A DNA stretch of 17,289 nt from JAGGTJ01 sp964457545 (GCA_964457545.1 CAYWEN010000005.1:1-17289); one strand, 5' to 3'. Shown: positions 1 through 7,817, counted from the first letter of the stretch. The notes: a model not told the origin generated them from the letters alone. Translations and numbers: made by a program.

Positions 1-2
1 TC

Positions 3-56
3 CATGTTGAAATCTTTGCTAAAGCAAACAAACTTGATTTGCCAATACAATCATGA
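3..56 (+). CDS. Possible 3' end of an upstream gene (partial)
   Basis: Seventeen codons stay open from the left edge and close with TGA at 54-56. The peptide (HVEIFAKANKLDLPIQS) has a normal mixed composition with a charged, hydrophobic pattern, like a protein C-terminus. A second frame is also open here, from base 1 to a TAA at about 86, but its composition is less protein-like. No family can be recognised from so few residues. Roughly 270 bases without a convincing gene follow, up to 331. Confidence 0.3.
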   Translation, partial: HVEIFAKANKLDLPIQS

Positions 57-330
57 TATATGGAAGACCTGTTATAAAAATCGTTAACACAGCGACATTA
101 TGAAATAATTCAGAAAATTCTAACAGTCATAAAAAAATAAAGCAAAAATCAAGACAAACCCCTTGATCTGACTGTCAATCCGCTGGTATTGCTTGACAGC
201 AGCCTGACTCCGACAACATACAGAAGCATAAGAGCCTGATAACCATAAGTTCTGTTCATAATCTTCTGTATGGTAAAAAAACACAATTATACAGATCAAA
301 AAAGGCTGTATTCCCTGTTTATTGACAACT

Positions 331-1038
331 ATGGACAAAAAATATCTTTTGCCGACCTCCATTATAGACAGCAACAACAAAACAGTTACAGATTATGCTG
401 TCCAATGCACAAAAGGCATAAAAGACCCTGTGGAACAGGCTGTAAAGATATATTATGCAGTCCGTGATAACATATGGTATGATCCCTACTCTCCCTTTTA
501 TCTTCCTGAACATTACAGGGCAAGCAATGTACTAAAAAACAAAAGGGGATACTGTGTACCCAAGGCATCGTTGCTGTGCGCCCTTGGAAGGGCACTTGGC
601 ATTCCTTCCAGACTCAGTTTCTTTGATGTGCGTAATCACCTGGCAACAAAACAGCTTATAGAATTTTTTGGAAGCGATCTGTTTGTGTATCACGGAATAA
701 CGGAATTTTACATAGAGGGCAAATGGGTCAAAGCAACACCTGCATTCAATGCCAGTCTATGTGAGAGACACGGGGTTGAACCCCTGGAATTCAACGGAAG
801 AGAAGACTCTATCTTTCAACCTTTCAACAACAAAAAACAACAGTTCATGGAGTACATTACTGAACACGGTACATATGCGGACGTGCCAGTAGACGAAATA
901 CTATCGGCATGGAAACAGGCATATGGCAAAGACAGGATAGAACTATGGATAAAAACCTTTGAAAGATCAGGAGGTAAATCCATCCGTGATTTTTCAGCAG
1001 AAGACATCTGGAAAGGAAAAGATAAAAATGGAATGTAA
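331..1038 (+). CDS. Transglutaminase-like (papain-fold) protein
   Basis: The 235-residue protein carries a transglutaminase-like core. The helix after the nucleophile reads RGYCVPKASLLCALGRALGI, with the likely catalytic Cys at residue 75, followed by the usual GIPSR strand. A His at about residue 121 precedes the FYIEGKWVKATPAFN strand. Where many relatives have Asp (D-P/T), this protein has ATP, so the third residue of the triad is not the standard one; I believe this variant is common in bacterial COG1305-type proteins. No signal peptide is visible, so it is probably cytoplasmic. The substrate is unknown. ATG at 331 was chosen over an in-frame TTG at 322; neither has a clear ribosome binding site. 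The last 11 bases overlap the following small gene, which implies co-translation. Confidence 0.8.
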   Translation: MDKKYLLPTSIIDSNNKTVTDYAVQCTKGIKDPVEQAVKIYYAVRDNIWYDPYSPFYLPEHYRASNVLKNKRGYCVPKASLLCALGRALGIPSRLSFFDVRNHLATKQLIEFFGSDLFVYHGITEFYIEGKWVKATPAFNASLCERHGVEPLEFNGREDSIFQPFNNKKQQFMEYITEHGTYADVPVDEILSAWKQAYGKDRIELWIKTFERSGGKSIRDFSAEDIWKGKDKNGM

Positions 1039-1231
1039 ACAGGAAAAAAACAGGAACCACTGTCCATGCACATATGAACCATGTGCAAGAAAAGGCATAT
1101 GCTGTGAATGTATCAGTTATCATTTGAACATGAGACAACTTCCAGGATGTTGTTTCACAAAAGAAGCAGAAGCCACATATGACCGATCTTTTGAGCATTT
1201 TGCAAGGCTGGTGACAGAAGGAAAATTATAG
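1028..1231 (+). CDS. Small cysteine-rich protein, DUF6485 family
   Basis: This 67-residue protein has nine cysteines: C3, C12, C14 and C19, then C25, C26 and C28 in GICCEC, and the CC pair at 41-42. The conserved-looking segment YDRSFEHFA follows at about 51-59. I recognise this layout as the DUF6485 family, small proteins of unknown function in anaerobes. The cysteine spacing suggests a metal site, probably zinc or iron-sulphur, but that is inference. ATG at 1028 lies inside the end of the transglutaminase-like gene and is preceded by a GGAAAGG purine run about 10 bases upstream. A longer in-frame reading from 959 runs inside the upstream gene and is not favoured. Confidence 0.8.
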   Translation: MECKQEKNRNHCPCTYEPCARKGICCECISYHLNMRQLPGCCFTKEAEATYDRSFEHFARLVTEGKL

Positions 1232-1371
1232 CGTCCATAGATAATACTTTCTTCTCTTGCAAGTACGTTTCATATGTAAAGATGCAATCCGTGAAAGGGG
1301 CAGGCATATTACAACACATACCCCTTATTACATTAAAAACAAATACAGCAGATGTGCTTTTCACAGAAACA

Positions 1372-2667
1372 TTAATGCTTGAATGCCCTCTGTCCTGTAA
1401 AAACCATGGTCACAGGGGGATCCTGTTCATTACATGCCTCAATAACCTCGTAATCTCTTATAGATCCTCCAGGCTGAACTATAGAGGTAATGCCTTCCTT
1501 AAAGGCAACATCAACCCCGTCCCTGAAAGGGAAAAAGGCATCTGAGACCATACATGCACCTGAAAGTCCTGCCTTTGCCTTACGGGTTTCATTATCGATT
1601 TCAGAAAGGAGTTCTCCATCCCTTTTACCTTCTTTCACCATACGCTGAAAATCCTTGTATGACACACGGTATTTCCTGAAACACAGGGCATCAGCATATT
1701 TGGTATACGCCTTATAAACAGCTATTTCAGCTACTCCTACACGATCCTGCTCTCCCGTACCTATACCAACTGTCACACCATCTTTCACATAGATAACCGA
1801 GTTGGAAGTAACACCCTGCTCCACCTGCCATCCAAAAAGCATATCCCTGTATTCCTTTTCTGATGGTGTTCTCAGTATCTTAAATTCCCTGCCGTCATGA
1901 ACATCTGATGCAAGCCTGAAATCCTCAATACTTTTGATCCTGTTAAGAGAAGACTGCTGAACAATTATTCCTCCATCCATAAGACTTTTAAAATCCACAA
2001 ACCTCATGTCAACATAGTCAGCAAGCCTGTCCATCCTTGTAATACGTATTATTCGAAGATTTGGCCGCTGTGTAAGCAAAGCCAGGGAACCTTCTTCAAA
2101 ATCAGGGGCAGCAACAACTTCAAGATACCTGTCTGCAATCATTCCGGCCGTCTCAACATCCACCGGCCTGTTATATACAGCACATCCGCCAAAGGCAGCA
2201 ATGCGGTCAGCCATATCGGCCTTTTCATAGGCATCAGCAATGGTACTGCCATAGGCTACCCCGCAGGGATTATTATGCTTAACAATAACCACTGCAGGCC
2301 CCTGATCAAGATATTTCAATATATTAAGAGCATTATCCAAATCTGTAAGATTTATTTTTCCGGGGTGTTTTCCGCTCTGGATCATGTCTCGTTCAGTCAG
2401 GGCAGACACCAGCCCCCTGCCTGGCATAATAAACTCACACCCACCAAGAATCAGGTTTCCGCTCACTATTTCATAAAGGGCCGCCTCCTGCCCGGGATTT
2501 TCCCCATAACGCAACCCCTTTTTTACAATATCACCTGTTTTCTCATCCTTTATCTTCCAGGTGCGCTTTTTATACATAAGGACCTGATCACCAAAGGAAA
2601 TAGTCATGTCCTCAGGAAAATGATCATCCATTACAGTTCGGTACATCTTTTTCAGATTATCTTTCAT
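1372..2667 (-). CDS. purH: Stand-alone AICAR transformylase (PurH C-terminal domain type)
   Basis: The enzyme would transfer a formyl group from 10-formyl-tetrahydrofolate to AICAR, giving FAICAR, the next-to-last step of IMP synthesis. It is 431 residues long and lacks the N-terminal IMP cyclohydrolase (MGS-like) domain of the usual 510-530 residue bifunctional PurH. Visible motifs are RYGENPGQEAALY at about 53, VIVKHNNPCGVA with the catalytic Lys-His pair at 130-131, AAFGG...NRPVD at about 157-170, SDAFFPFRDGVD, IVQPGGSIRD and the closing FTGQRAFKH. The ATG has an AGAGGAT ribosome site about seven bases upstream. It lies 203 bases downstream of folE2 on the same strand and converges with the DUF6485 gene. 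Split purH genes are known in Desulfovibrio, so the cyclohydrolase is expected elsewhere. The symbol purH refers only to this half. Confidence 0.92.
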   Translation of the reverse strand: MKDNLKKMYRTVMDDHFPEDMTISFGDQVLMYKKRTWKIKDEKTGDIVKKGLRYGENPGQEAALYEIVSGNLILGGCEFIMPGRGLVSALTERDMIQSGKHPGKINLTDLDNALNILKYLDQGPAVVIVKHNNPCGVAYGSTIADAYEKADMADRIAAFGGCAVYNRPVDVETAGMIADRYLEVVAAPDFEEGSLALLTQRPNLRIIRITRMDRLADYVDMRFVDFKSLMDGGIIVQQSSLNRIKSIEDFRLASDVHDGREFKILRTPSEKEYRDMLFGWQVEQGVTSNSVIYVKDGVTVGIGTGEQDRVGVAEIAVYKAYTKYADALCFRKYRVSYKDFQRMVKEGKRDGELLSEIDNETRKAKAGLSGACMVSDAFFPFRDGVDVAFKEGITSIVQPGGSIRDYEVIEACNEQDPPVTMVFTGQRAFKH

Positions 2668-2870
2668 AACATCCTCTGCCTTTCCATATCATTTAAAACG
2701 GTCTTCCAGTGCCTGATGCATCTGTGTAAAGATATCAAAAAGGTTTCATATGCAAAAAAGCTTACATTCCAATATGCGGCGACCTTATGGTTCACAGCAT
2801 AACCCATCCATAAATCCCTTTGTTCGGTAAGCAAACAATCAAGAAGTAATAAAGAAAGACTTACAGGCCA

Positions 2871-3638
2871 TTACTTGTGTTTTTCCACATAGGCATATGC
2901 ATTATGGTTATGAATAGATTCAAAATTTTCCGACTCCACAGCGAACCACGTAATATTGGAATCGTTTGTAAGTTCAACAGCAATATCCCTGACAATATCT
3001 TCTACAAACATGGGCTTGTTATAGGCATGTTCTGTAACAAACTTCTCATCTTCGCGTTTAAGGACAGGATACACCTCACTTGAGGCACATCGTTCTACAA
3101 GCATTATCAGGTCCTCAATCCATACAAACTTTCTGAATCTTACCTGAAGACGAACCTCCCCACGCTGATTATGTGCACCATAATCGCTTATCTCCTTTGA
3201 ACATGGGCAAAGTGTAGTTATCGGCACACATATAATGATCACCATATCCGAACCACTATTTAATGATCCTATAAACTTGCACCTGTACTCCATCAAACCC
3301 GAAGCACCTGTTACAGGGGCATTCTTCTTTATAAAATAGGGAAACTCCACCTCCATATGCGCACTTTCTGCATTCAGTCTGTCTTTCATTTCCTGCAATA
3401 TATCAGAAAAACTCCGGGGAGATATACGATTACTGTATTCATTCAATATTTCCACAAAACGACTCATATGTGTTCCCTTGTAATAACGAGGCAGATTAAC
3501 ATACATGTTTATCTCTGCAACAGTCCTCTGTTCTCCCCTCTCCCTGTCCATAACGGTAATAGGGTAACGCAGGCCTTTGACACCAACCTTGTCTATATCT
3601 ATATTGCGGGAATCCTTTAGGTTTTGTATATCTTCCAT
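2871..3638 (-). CDS. folE2: GTP cyclohydrolase FolE2 (type IB)
   Basis: FolE2 converts GTP to 7,8-dihydroneopterin triphosphate, the first step of folate and pterin synthesis. It is a metal-dependent enzyme of the tunnelling fold and is unrelated in sequence to FolE. The 255-residue length is normal for the family. The signature TTLCPCSKEISDYGAHNQRG is at 141-160, with the metal-ligand Cys and His region, followed by FVED at about 211-214 and a His-rich HNHNAYAY near the C-terminus. Early family motifs such as LPRYYKGTHMSRFVEIL (49-65) are also present. The ribosome site is weak (AAGG about 11 bases before the ATG). In some bacteria FolE2 is a zinc-sparing backup controlled by Zur; I saw no clear Zur site upstream. 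Its neighbour AICAR transformylase uses a folate cofactor. Confidence 0.95.
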   Translation of the reverse strand: MEDIQNLKDSRNIDIDKVGVKGLRYPITVMDRERGEQRTVAEINMYVNLPRYYKGTHMSRFVEILNEYSNRISPRSFSDILQEMKDRLNAESAHMEVEFPYFIKKNAPVTGASGLMEYRCKFIGSLNSGSDMVIIICVPITTLCPCSKEISDYGAHNQRGEVRLQVRFRKFVWIEDLIMLVERCASSEVYPVLKREDEKFVTEHAYNKPMFVEDIVRDIAVELTNDSNITWFAVESENFESIHNHNAYAYVEKHK

Positions 3639-3795
3639 AGTAATTGCCTTATTAACATTAACACCAGCCCACTGAGGACATTACAGGATGTAAGAAACTG
3701 TAAAAATTCAGAAAGAATCAAGCACAGGAACACATTGTTTACTGCAACAGAACCTGAACTTCCCGACCGGAAGCATATTATCTCTTTCTGACTCC

Positions 3796-3939
3796 TCAGA
3801 CTGAACAACCCTTTTGCCTATATTCCTCTGCCCCTTTTATCAGCCAAGACAAAAACCTGCCTGTCAGGCCAGGCCTTCTGTTTTTTTTATCCGGGGCACT
3901 GTCTTTTTCAGGCCCTTTCCCTGCATTTATCTCTGCCAT
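3796..3939 (-). CDS. Possible small protein of 47 residues, unrecognised
   Basis: The reading frame starts at ATG 3939 and is preceded by GAGG about 11 bases upstream. The first half is charged and low in hydrophobic residues (lysine, aspartate, proline). The second half, GLTGRFLSWLIKGAEEYRQK, looks like a short amphipathic helix that could lie on a membrane, and the end is GCSV. In-frame upstream starts, including GTG at 4020, would extend it to 74 residues. It points the same way as folE2, 157 bases upstream of its start. I do not recognise a family with certainty, and the frame could be fortuitous. Confidence 0.4.
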   Translation of the reverse strand: MAEINAGKGPEKDSAPDKKNRRPGLTGRFLSWLIKGAEEYRQKGCSV

Positions 3940-4240
3940 AAATATTACATCCTCACTATTGCCCATCCTGGACCTTTTGTCAAATATCTCCAGCACCTTG
4001 CACAACTCCATGAAATGCACAGATTATATCTATTTTTCATCCATAAATAATCTTTTTATACAATCCCGGTGTGCCAATCTGCGGAATCCCTTATGGAACA
4101 TCTACAGACCTCTGCATAATCCCTTGATTTTCCTTCCGGAGCGCAGGCCTTGCGGACTGTGGGCTTGACCTTGTCCAGAATTCCAATTTACAGATCAAAA
4201 ACTCACCAGAACCCGCGGTCTGTTTATGGATACCCAATAT
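3940..4240. other. Intergenic stretch without a supported gene
   Basis: About 300 bases separate the DUF4395 gene from the possible small protein. Several short frames are open on both strands, but none has a start with a ribosome site or a recognisable motif. One minus-strand frame, roughly 4052-4185, reads like protein for about 40 codons without a good start, so a decayed gene is possible. No clear terminator was found after the DUF4395 gene. Confidence 0.4.
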
Positions 4241-4669
4241 CTATTCTGTTTTGCATATAAAGGGATATATCCTGCATGCTATACAAAACCCGAAAATTGC
4301 CTCAAGGGCAGCAAAAAACATAAAGATGGAGCTGAAGATAAAAGAGGTTCTGTAAAAATCAAAGATATAACATAAAGCTATTGCACAGCAAAATGCAAAA
4401 CCTATCCGGGCTGCAAAAATCTTGGGACCTGCATTAACCATAACCGGCTTGATCTTCAAAATCCTGATAACGTTTTTGCTTATCGCACTGAAAAGACTAA
4501 AGGAAGGATTTAAAAAACCACGAACAAGAAAATCAATGCCCAGAATAAAAACAATCCACTTAAAAGAAGTAAGCATAAAAACAAGAAGAGAAAAAAAGAC
4601 CAGGGCAGCATTCACCCGGGCAACCCGTTCATTTATCTGTTCAAACGATATAGGACATACCTTTCTCAT
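4241..4669 (-). CDS. DUF4395 family integral membrane protein
   Basis: The 142-residue protein opens with a CP pair (residues 5-6) and the NERVARVNA motif (13-21). Hydrophobic segments follow at about 22-35, 36-52, 88-104 and 108-127. The loop motif AGPKIFAARIGF (80-91) and the closing EAIFGFCIACRIY, with a CxxC pair at 129 and 132, match my memory of DUF4395 proteins. These are often encoded near thioredoxin or rhodanese genes, which suggests a thiol-related role, but no such gene is next to it here. ATG at 4669 was chosen because a near-perfect AAAGGAGGTG ribosome site lies five bases upstream; the frame stays open further upstream to 4870, but that extension has no motif. Confidence 0.85.
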   Translation of the reverse strand: MRKVCPISFEQINERVARVNAALVFFSLLVFMLTSFKWIVFILGIDFLVRGFLNPSFSLFSAISKNVIRILKIKPVMVNAGPKIFAARIGFAFCCAIALCYIFDFYRTSFIFSSIFMFFAALEAIFGFCIACRIYPFICKTE

Positions 4670-4922
4670 AACACACCTCCTTTGGAAACAACTACATCCT
4701 GCAAAAGCAAAATAATACAATCGGCATAGCTGTTCATCACCCAGAAAACTGCCAAAAACGAAAAAGGCCTGACAAGGTTTTTGGACAAATTCTTTATTAG
4801 AAGAGGAAATCCCTCCATTAGAGCGTAAAAACAGGGACTTGATCTCGTGTTCTTTATAAGGAATAACCAACCAATATCAAATCTATAATCAGGTTCTGCA
4901 CTCTATCCCGGGAAAGACCGGC

Positions 4923-5139
4923 TTAAAGAATGGCCCTTAGTCTGGTCTTTGTTTTCTTGCTCGTCTTGGATGGGTTCAGAAACGATTCAAGATGTTCTTG
5001 TTCTGCAAAATCTCTGCAGACTTTTTGCAACCCAGGCACTGAAGCATATTTCAGCAGTTTACCAAGTTCCGTTGGAGGAAGATTATAAATCAATCATATC
5101 AGTATCAGACACAAAAAAAGCATCCCGGATGTCAGGCAC
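4923..5139 (-). pseudogene. Remnant of an unrecognised gene, frameshifted
   Basis: Two minus-strand frames read like consecutive pieces of one protein. A GTG at 5139 opens an 18-codon piece ending at TAA 5083-5085. A second, overlapping frame runs from about 5093 to the TAA at 4923-4925 and encodes 56 residues, among them PPTELGKLLKYASVPGLQKV and a lysine- and arginine-rich end (KTKTRLRAIL). The composition is protein-like, but no single frame has a full start-to-stop reading. The GTG lies just after the double stop of the DUF3592 gene on the same strand. A transposase or other mobile-element C-terminus is possible; I cannot name the family. Confidence 0.35.
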
Positions 5140-5145
5140 ATTTTA

Positions 5146-5607
5146 TTATCTTCTATAATGGCGCCATATTGTAAATGGAGGACCCAAGACAAATCCCGAT
5201 CCAACAATCCACATTATCAGCGGTGCAAACCACAGCTCGGCAAATGTATTTATTACAGCGTGTTCAGGCTTGTCTGGATCATATATAACCTCGATATTTC
5301 CTCCGCTCTTGCAGATGTTTTTCAGAATCGCAATATCATCGACATTACCTTCCACTATGACCGATTCTCCTGATTTCGTTTTAAATTGAACTATCGGAAC
5401 GGTAATTATATCGCTTACCTTTGTGGATGAACCGGGACCACGCCGTTCATAGCGTAAAATAAGGCCTTTAACCTTTATACCTCTTTCTCTTATTGAGTTT
5501 ATATCATTATATATATAAGTGCCCCAATACAACAAGCCAATTCCTATAATCACGAATACCATCGCAAGAGGAATAACTATAAACAGCTCTCTGTCACTTG
5601 CATTCAT
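5146..5607 (-). CDS. DUF3592 family membrane protein
   Basis: The 153-residue protein has one hydrophobic helix at about 8-30, a soluble middle part, and a second hydrophobic segment at about 125-146. The middle part shows the DUF3592 pattern: a strand with VKGLILRYERRG, then VPIVQFKTKSGESVIV, and then IEVIYDPDKPEHAVI at about 98-112. The function of the family is not known; it is an inner-membrane protein with a small beta domain between two helices. ATG at 5607 is preferred because GGAGG lies nine bases upstream; an in-frame ATG at 5643 has no ribosome site. It ends in two consecutive TAA codons. It stands alone among broken reading frames. Confidence 0.75.
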   Translation of the reverse strand: MNASDRELFIVIPLAMVFVIIGIGLLYWGTYIYNDINSIRERGIKVKGLILRYERRGPGSSTKVSDIITVPIVQFKTKSGESVIVEGNVDDIAILKNICKSGGNIEVIYDPDKPEHAVINTFAELWFAPLIMWIVGSGFVLGPPFTIWRHYRR

Positions 5608-5643
5608 TGCATGGCGCCTCCAATTACCATCATAAGGTTTCAT

Positions 5644-6047
5644 TAAAATTATAATTATTGTATTGAAATGTCAAAAAAAACTATGCTATTGATTATATAT
5701 TGCAATACATAATCAATATACAGACACCTTTGCACAACCCGCCAAAAAATGTCACCGAAAAAAGAACGAACAGAGGTATGAAAATCGGAAGTTGCTGAAA
5801 AGGCAGGCAAACAGGTATATTGCAGATGCCATACCATAATAACACACTGAAAAAGCCTGGAAAGATGATACAAGCATGCTAATCTTCTCCCGTTATCATA
5901 CAAGAGCTGAAGGGGAAAACCATGCAGCGCCCCGTGGAATAGAAGATCAGGAATTGGTGGGTAAAAGGTATCAGCTCAATAACAGGGAATAACAGCGAAC
6001 GTACCACCGGGGCAGGAGGATTTTTCTTCCGCTCCGGGCCCTATTTA
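5644..6047. other. Gene-poor stretch with a short reading frame
   Basis: No convincing gene is visible in these 400 bases. A plus-strand frame of 38 codons (5876-5992), starting with ATG, has a natural-looking composition and includes ENHAAPRGIEDQELVGKRYQ, but it has only a distant GGAAAG as a possible ribosome site and no recognised motif. It overlaps, in another frame, the upstream extension of the recombinase remnant. A minus-strand frame (5655-5903) is cysteine- and aromatic-rich and looks fortuitous. The stretch fits with decayed accessory DNA. Confidence 0.4.
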
Positions 6048-6315
6048 TTGAGTTATCACATTTCACAGAACAAGGCATTAAAATATTATATCAGGTGGCT
6101 GAACAGCTTTCTGGGATACCATGACAACCGGCTGGACGATGTTTCCGGAAGTGATCTGGAAGCATTTTGTGGTTATCCTGAAACCCGTGGATATAAAAAG
6201 TGGCAGGTAAAACAGGCTCGGGAAGCTGTTTACCTTATATATTGAAAAGCTTTTGAATAAAGAAATTATGTTCAAGGATATTGATACAGTAGCTAAGAAT
6301 GGATTGCAGCAGTAA
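6048..6315 (+). pseudogene. Tyrosine recombinase remnant (N-terminal SAM-like domain)
   Basis: The frame from 6048 (TTG) to the TGA at 6243-6245 encodes 65 residues resembling the N-terminal core-binding domain of phage or integron-type integrases. Visible pieces are YYIRWLNSFLGYHDNRLDDV, then SDLEAFCGYPETRGYKKWQV, then QAREAVYLIY. If the frame shifts next to the TGA, the sequence continues as YIEKLLNKEIMFKDIDTVAK up to the TAA at 6313-6315, as expected if one frameshift broke the gene. The frame is also open upstream to about 5944 but has no ATG there. The catalytic domain with the R...HxxR...Y residues is absent, so it cannot be active. The start is uncertain. Confidence 0.5.
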
Positions 6316-6422
6316 CAGTATAAAAACCAATTACCGGACAAATACTATTACATTTTTATACTTGTGTTAGATACATAATTCCGTACAATAATGAATCTGC
6401 ATACAAACCGCACATAACATTG

Positions 6423-6835
6423 CAGCAGCTAAAAATTGAAACGTATAAATACCAAACGGCTTTGAAACGCTGAAACCAGATAGTGACCAAAGGCTTTTTT
6501 TGGATGGGGAGCATGAAATCTTCATCCCATTTAAAAGATATATTGATATCTTATTGAAATTCACATAATATCCCCTTAAAAACAGACCGTGCAAATTTTG
6601 ATGATATCAACCAGGAAATTTCCATCCATCAACAAAAAGATTTGTCAGAAATCAAGATACGGGAAAATTTTAACCGGGTTTTCCAGGATTAAAATCTGAA
6701 CATAATGATGCAGGAAAACAGGCATTTGTGGATGGAATCCGTATAATCGTAATCCCGTTCAAAACTATCAAGCCCTTTGTACAATACCCCTTTTTGTCCA
6801 ATTGCTTCACATTACCGGATGTTGACAAGACATAA
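6423..6835 (+). pseudogene. Unrecognised gene broken by several frameshifts
   Basis: Protein-like sequence continues in the same direction but changes frame at least twice. The pieces are 6423-6447, then 6449-6568 (with RLFLDGEHEIFIPFKRYIDI), then about 6544-6692 (with NFDDINQEISIHQQKDLSEI), then 6674-6835 (with AFVDGIRIIVIPFKTIKPFV). The second and fourth pieces share a DG...I.IPFK pattern, perhaps an internal repeat. No piece has a good start with a ribosome site. I do not recognise the family. It lies between the recombinase remnant and the sulfotransferase and would read in the same direction as both. Confidence 0.4.
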
Positions 6836-6870
6836 CATTCTGCAAAGGCTACACCGTGTGAGGGTCAGAA

Positions 6871-7725
6871 ATGAGAATCTTTATATTAGGGTTGGGAAAA
6901 TCAGGTACCACAGCACTTTTATATAAGGTGGCAGGCGGACTTCCCAACTGTTTTGCATTTTCAGGTGGTAAACCTGGAAAATATCTTGGAGACTATAAAA
7001 ATGCTGTTTACAAGCACACATACAGTCCACGCAAGGGAAAAGACTTCAATCTTTTCAGAGAACATTTAAGCAAGGTTCACTATGACAAAAAGATATGGAT
7101 TGCGCGTGACTGCAGAGATGCGGCAATAAGCAAAATGCTGTATCGTTGGCACAGGGGATATGTTGGAAGAAAAAAACAGTATGAGGCTCACCTTGCCCTT
7201 GTCCTTGAAAAAGAACAGAATCCACGTTCCATACCCTTTTATGAAATTTGCCGCTATGCGGGCCATAACGAATGGCCTATAACCAAAGAACAGGTCTTTA
7301 AACATGAGTATGCGCGCTATAAACAGATGTATGATTTTGTAAAGGGACTTGAGGACGACTGGTTCCTGTTTAAATATGAAGATATGGTAGACAATAAGTT
7401 TGAAAGCCTGAATGAATATTTAGGCTTTGAGGTAAAGACAGAAACAGAGGTTCCCAAGGGATATACAAAGGTAGTAAGGAAAAAGACCTACGGGGACTGG
7501 CGAAACTGGTTTACTCCGGAAGATGTTGAACTGTTCAAACCTGCCTATACTCCATACATGGAGCTTATAGGATATGACGGAAATGACTGGAAACTGAATG
7601 ATAACCCTGTAATTGAACCTGAGTTTTCATCAAAATATATGCAGAGCCTGCCAAAAAGGGTAACCAAGGATACATTTATCAGGTACGCAAACAGGGTTTT
7701 AAGATTTGTACAAAAGCGAAAGTAG
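6871..7725 (+). CDS. PAPS-dependent sulfotransferase family protein
   Basis: Enzymes of this family move a sulfuryl group from PAPS to a hydroxyl or amine. The 284-residue protein begins directly with the 5'-phosphosulfate loop LGLGKSGTTAL (6-16). The 3'-phosphate site WIARDCRDAAIS (76-87) supplies the conserved Arg and Ser. Near the C-terminus RKKTYGDWRNWFTPEDVELF (203-222) matches the RKG..G.WKN.FT motif that closes over the nucleotide. A strong GAGGG ribosome site lies about six bases before the ATG. There is no signal peptide or membrane helix, so it is cytoplasmic. The substrate cannot be told; capsule, lipid or glycan modification are the usual bacterial roles, but no glycosyltransferase is nearby. 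It sits at the end of a stretch of broken genes, so it may have been acquired. Confidence 0.85.
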   Translation: MRIFILGLGKSGTTALLYKVAGGLPNCFAFSGGKPGKYLGDYKNAVYKHTYSPRKGKDFNLFREHLSKVHYDKKIWIARDCRDAAISKMLYRWHRGYVGRKKQYEAHLALVLEKEQNPRSIPFYEICRYAGHNEWPITKEQVFKHEYARYKQMYDFVKGLEDDWFLFKYEDMVDNKFESLNEYLGFEVKTETEVPKGYTKVVRKKTYGDWRNWFTPEDVELFKPAYTPYMELIGYDGNDWKLNDNPVIEPEFSSKYMQSLPKRVTKDTFIRYANRVLRFVQKRK

Positions 7726-7817
7726 CCGACATTTTTTATATTTCTTACAGAAAACGCATAATCGGTTTCCCCTACATGAATATAACAGCTTGTTCAGGAC
7801 AAAGGCATGCAAAAACC

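Noticed and set aside
193..198. TTGACA before the transglutaminase-like gene
   Set aside because: The sequence 17 bases downstream (ACATAC) does not resemble a -10 box.
1294..1326. AAAGGGG...CCCCTT hairpin between converging genes
   Set aside because: The stem has only six pairs around a loop of 20 bases and no T-tract follows, so I do not call it a terminator.
2275..2802. Plus-strand frame of 175 codons
   Set aside because: It lies mostly antisense to the AICAR transformylase gene, has no recognisable motif and is explained by the codon pattern of the other strand.
5655..5903. Minus-strand frame of 82 codons
   Set aside because: It has no ribosome site, no motif and a cysteine- and aromatic-rich composition typical of chance frames in AT-rich DNA.
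6742..6747. Perfect TATAAT before the sulfotransferase gene
   Set aside because: No acceptable -35 hexamer lies 16-18 bases upstream, and the site falls inside a decayed coding frame.
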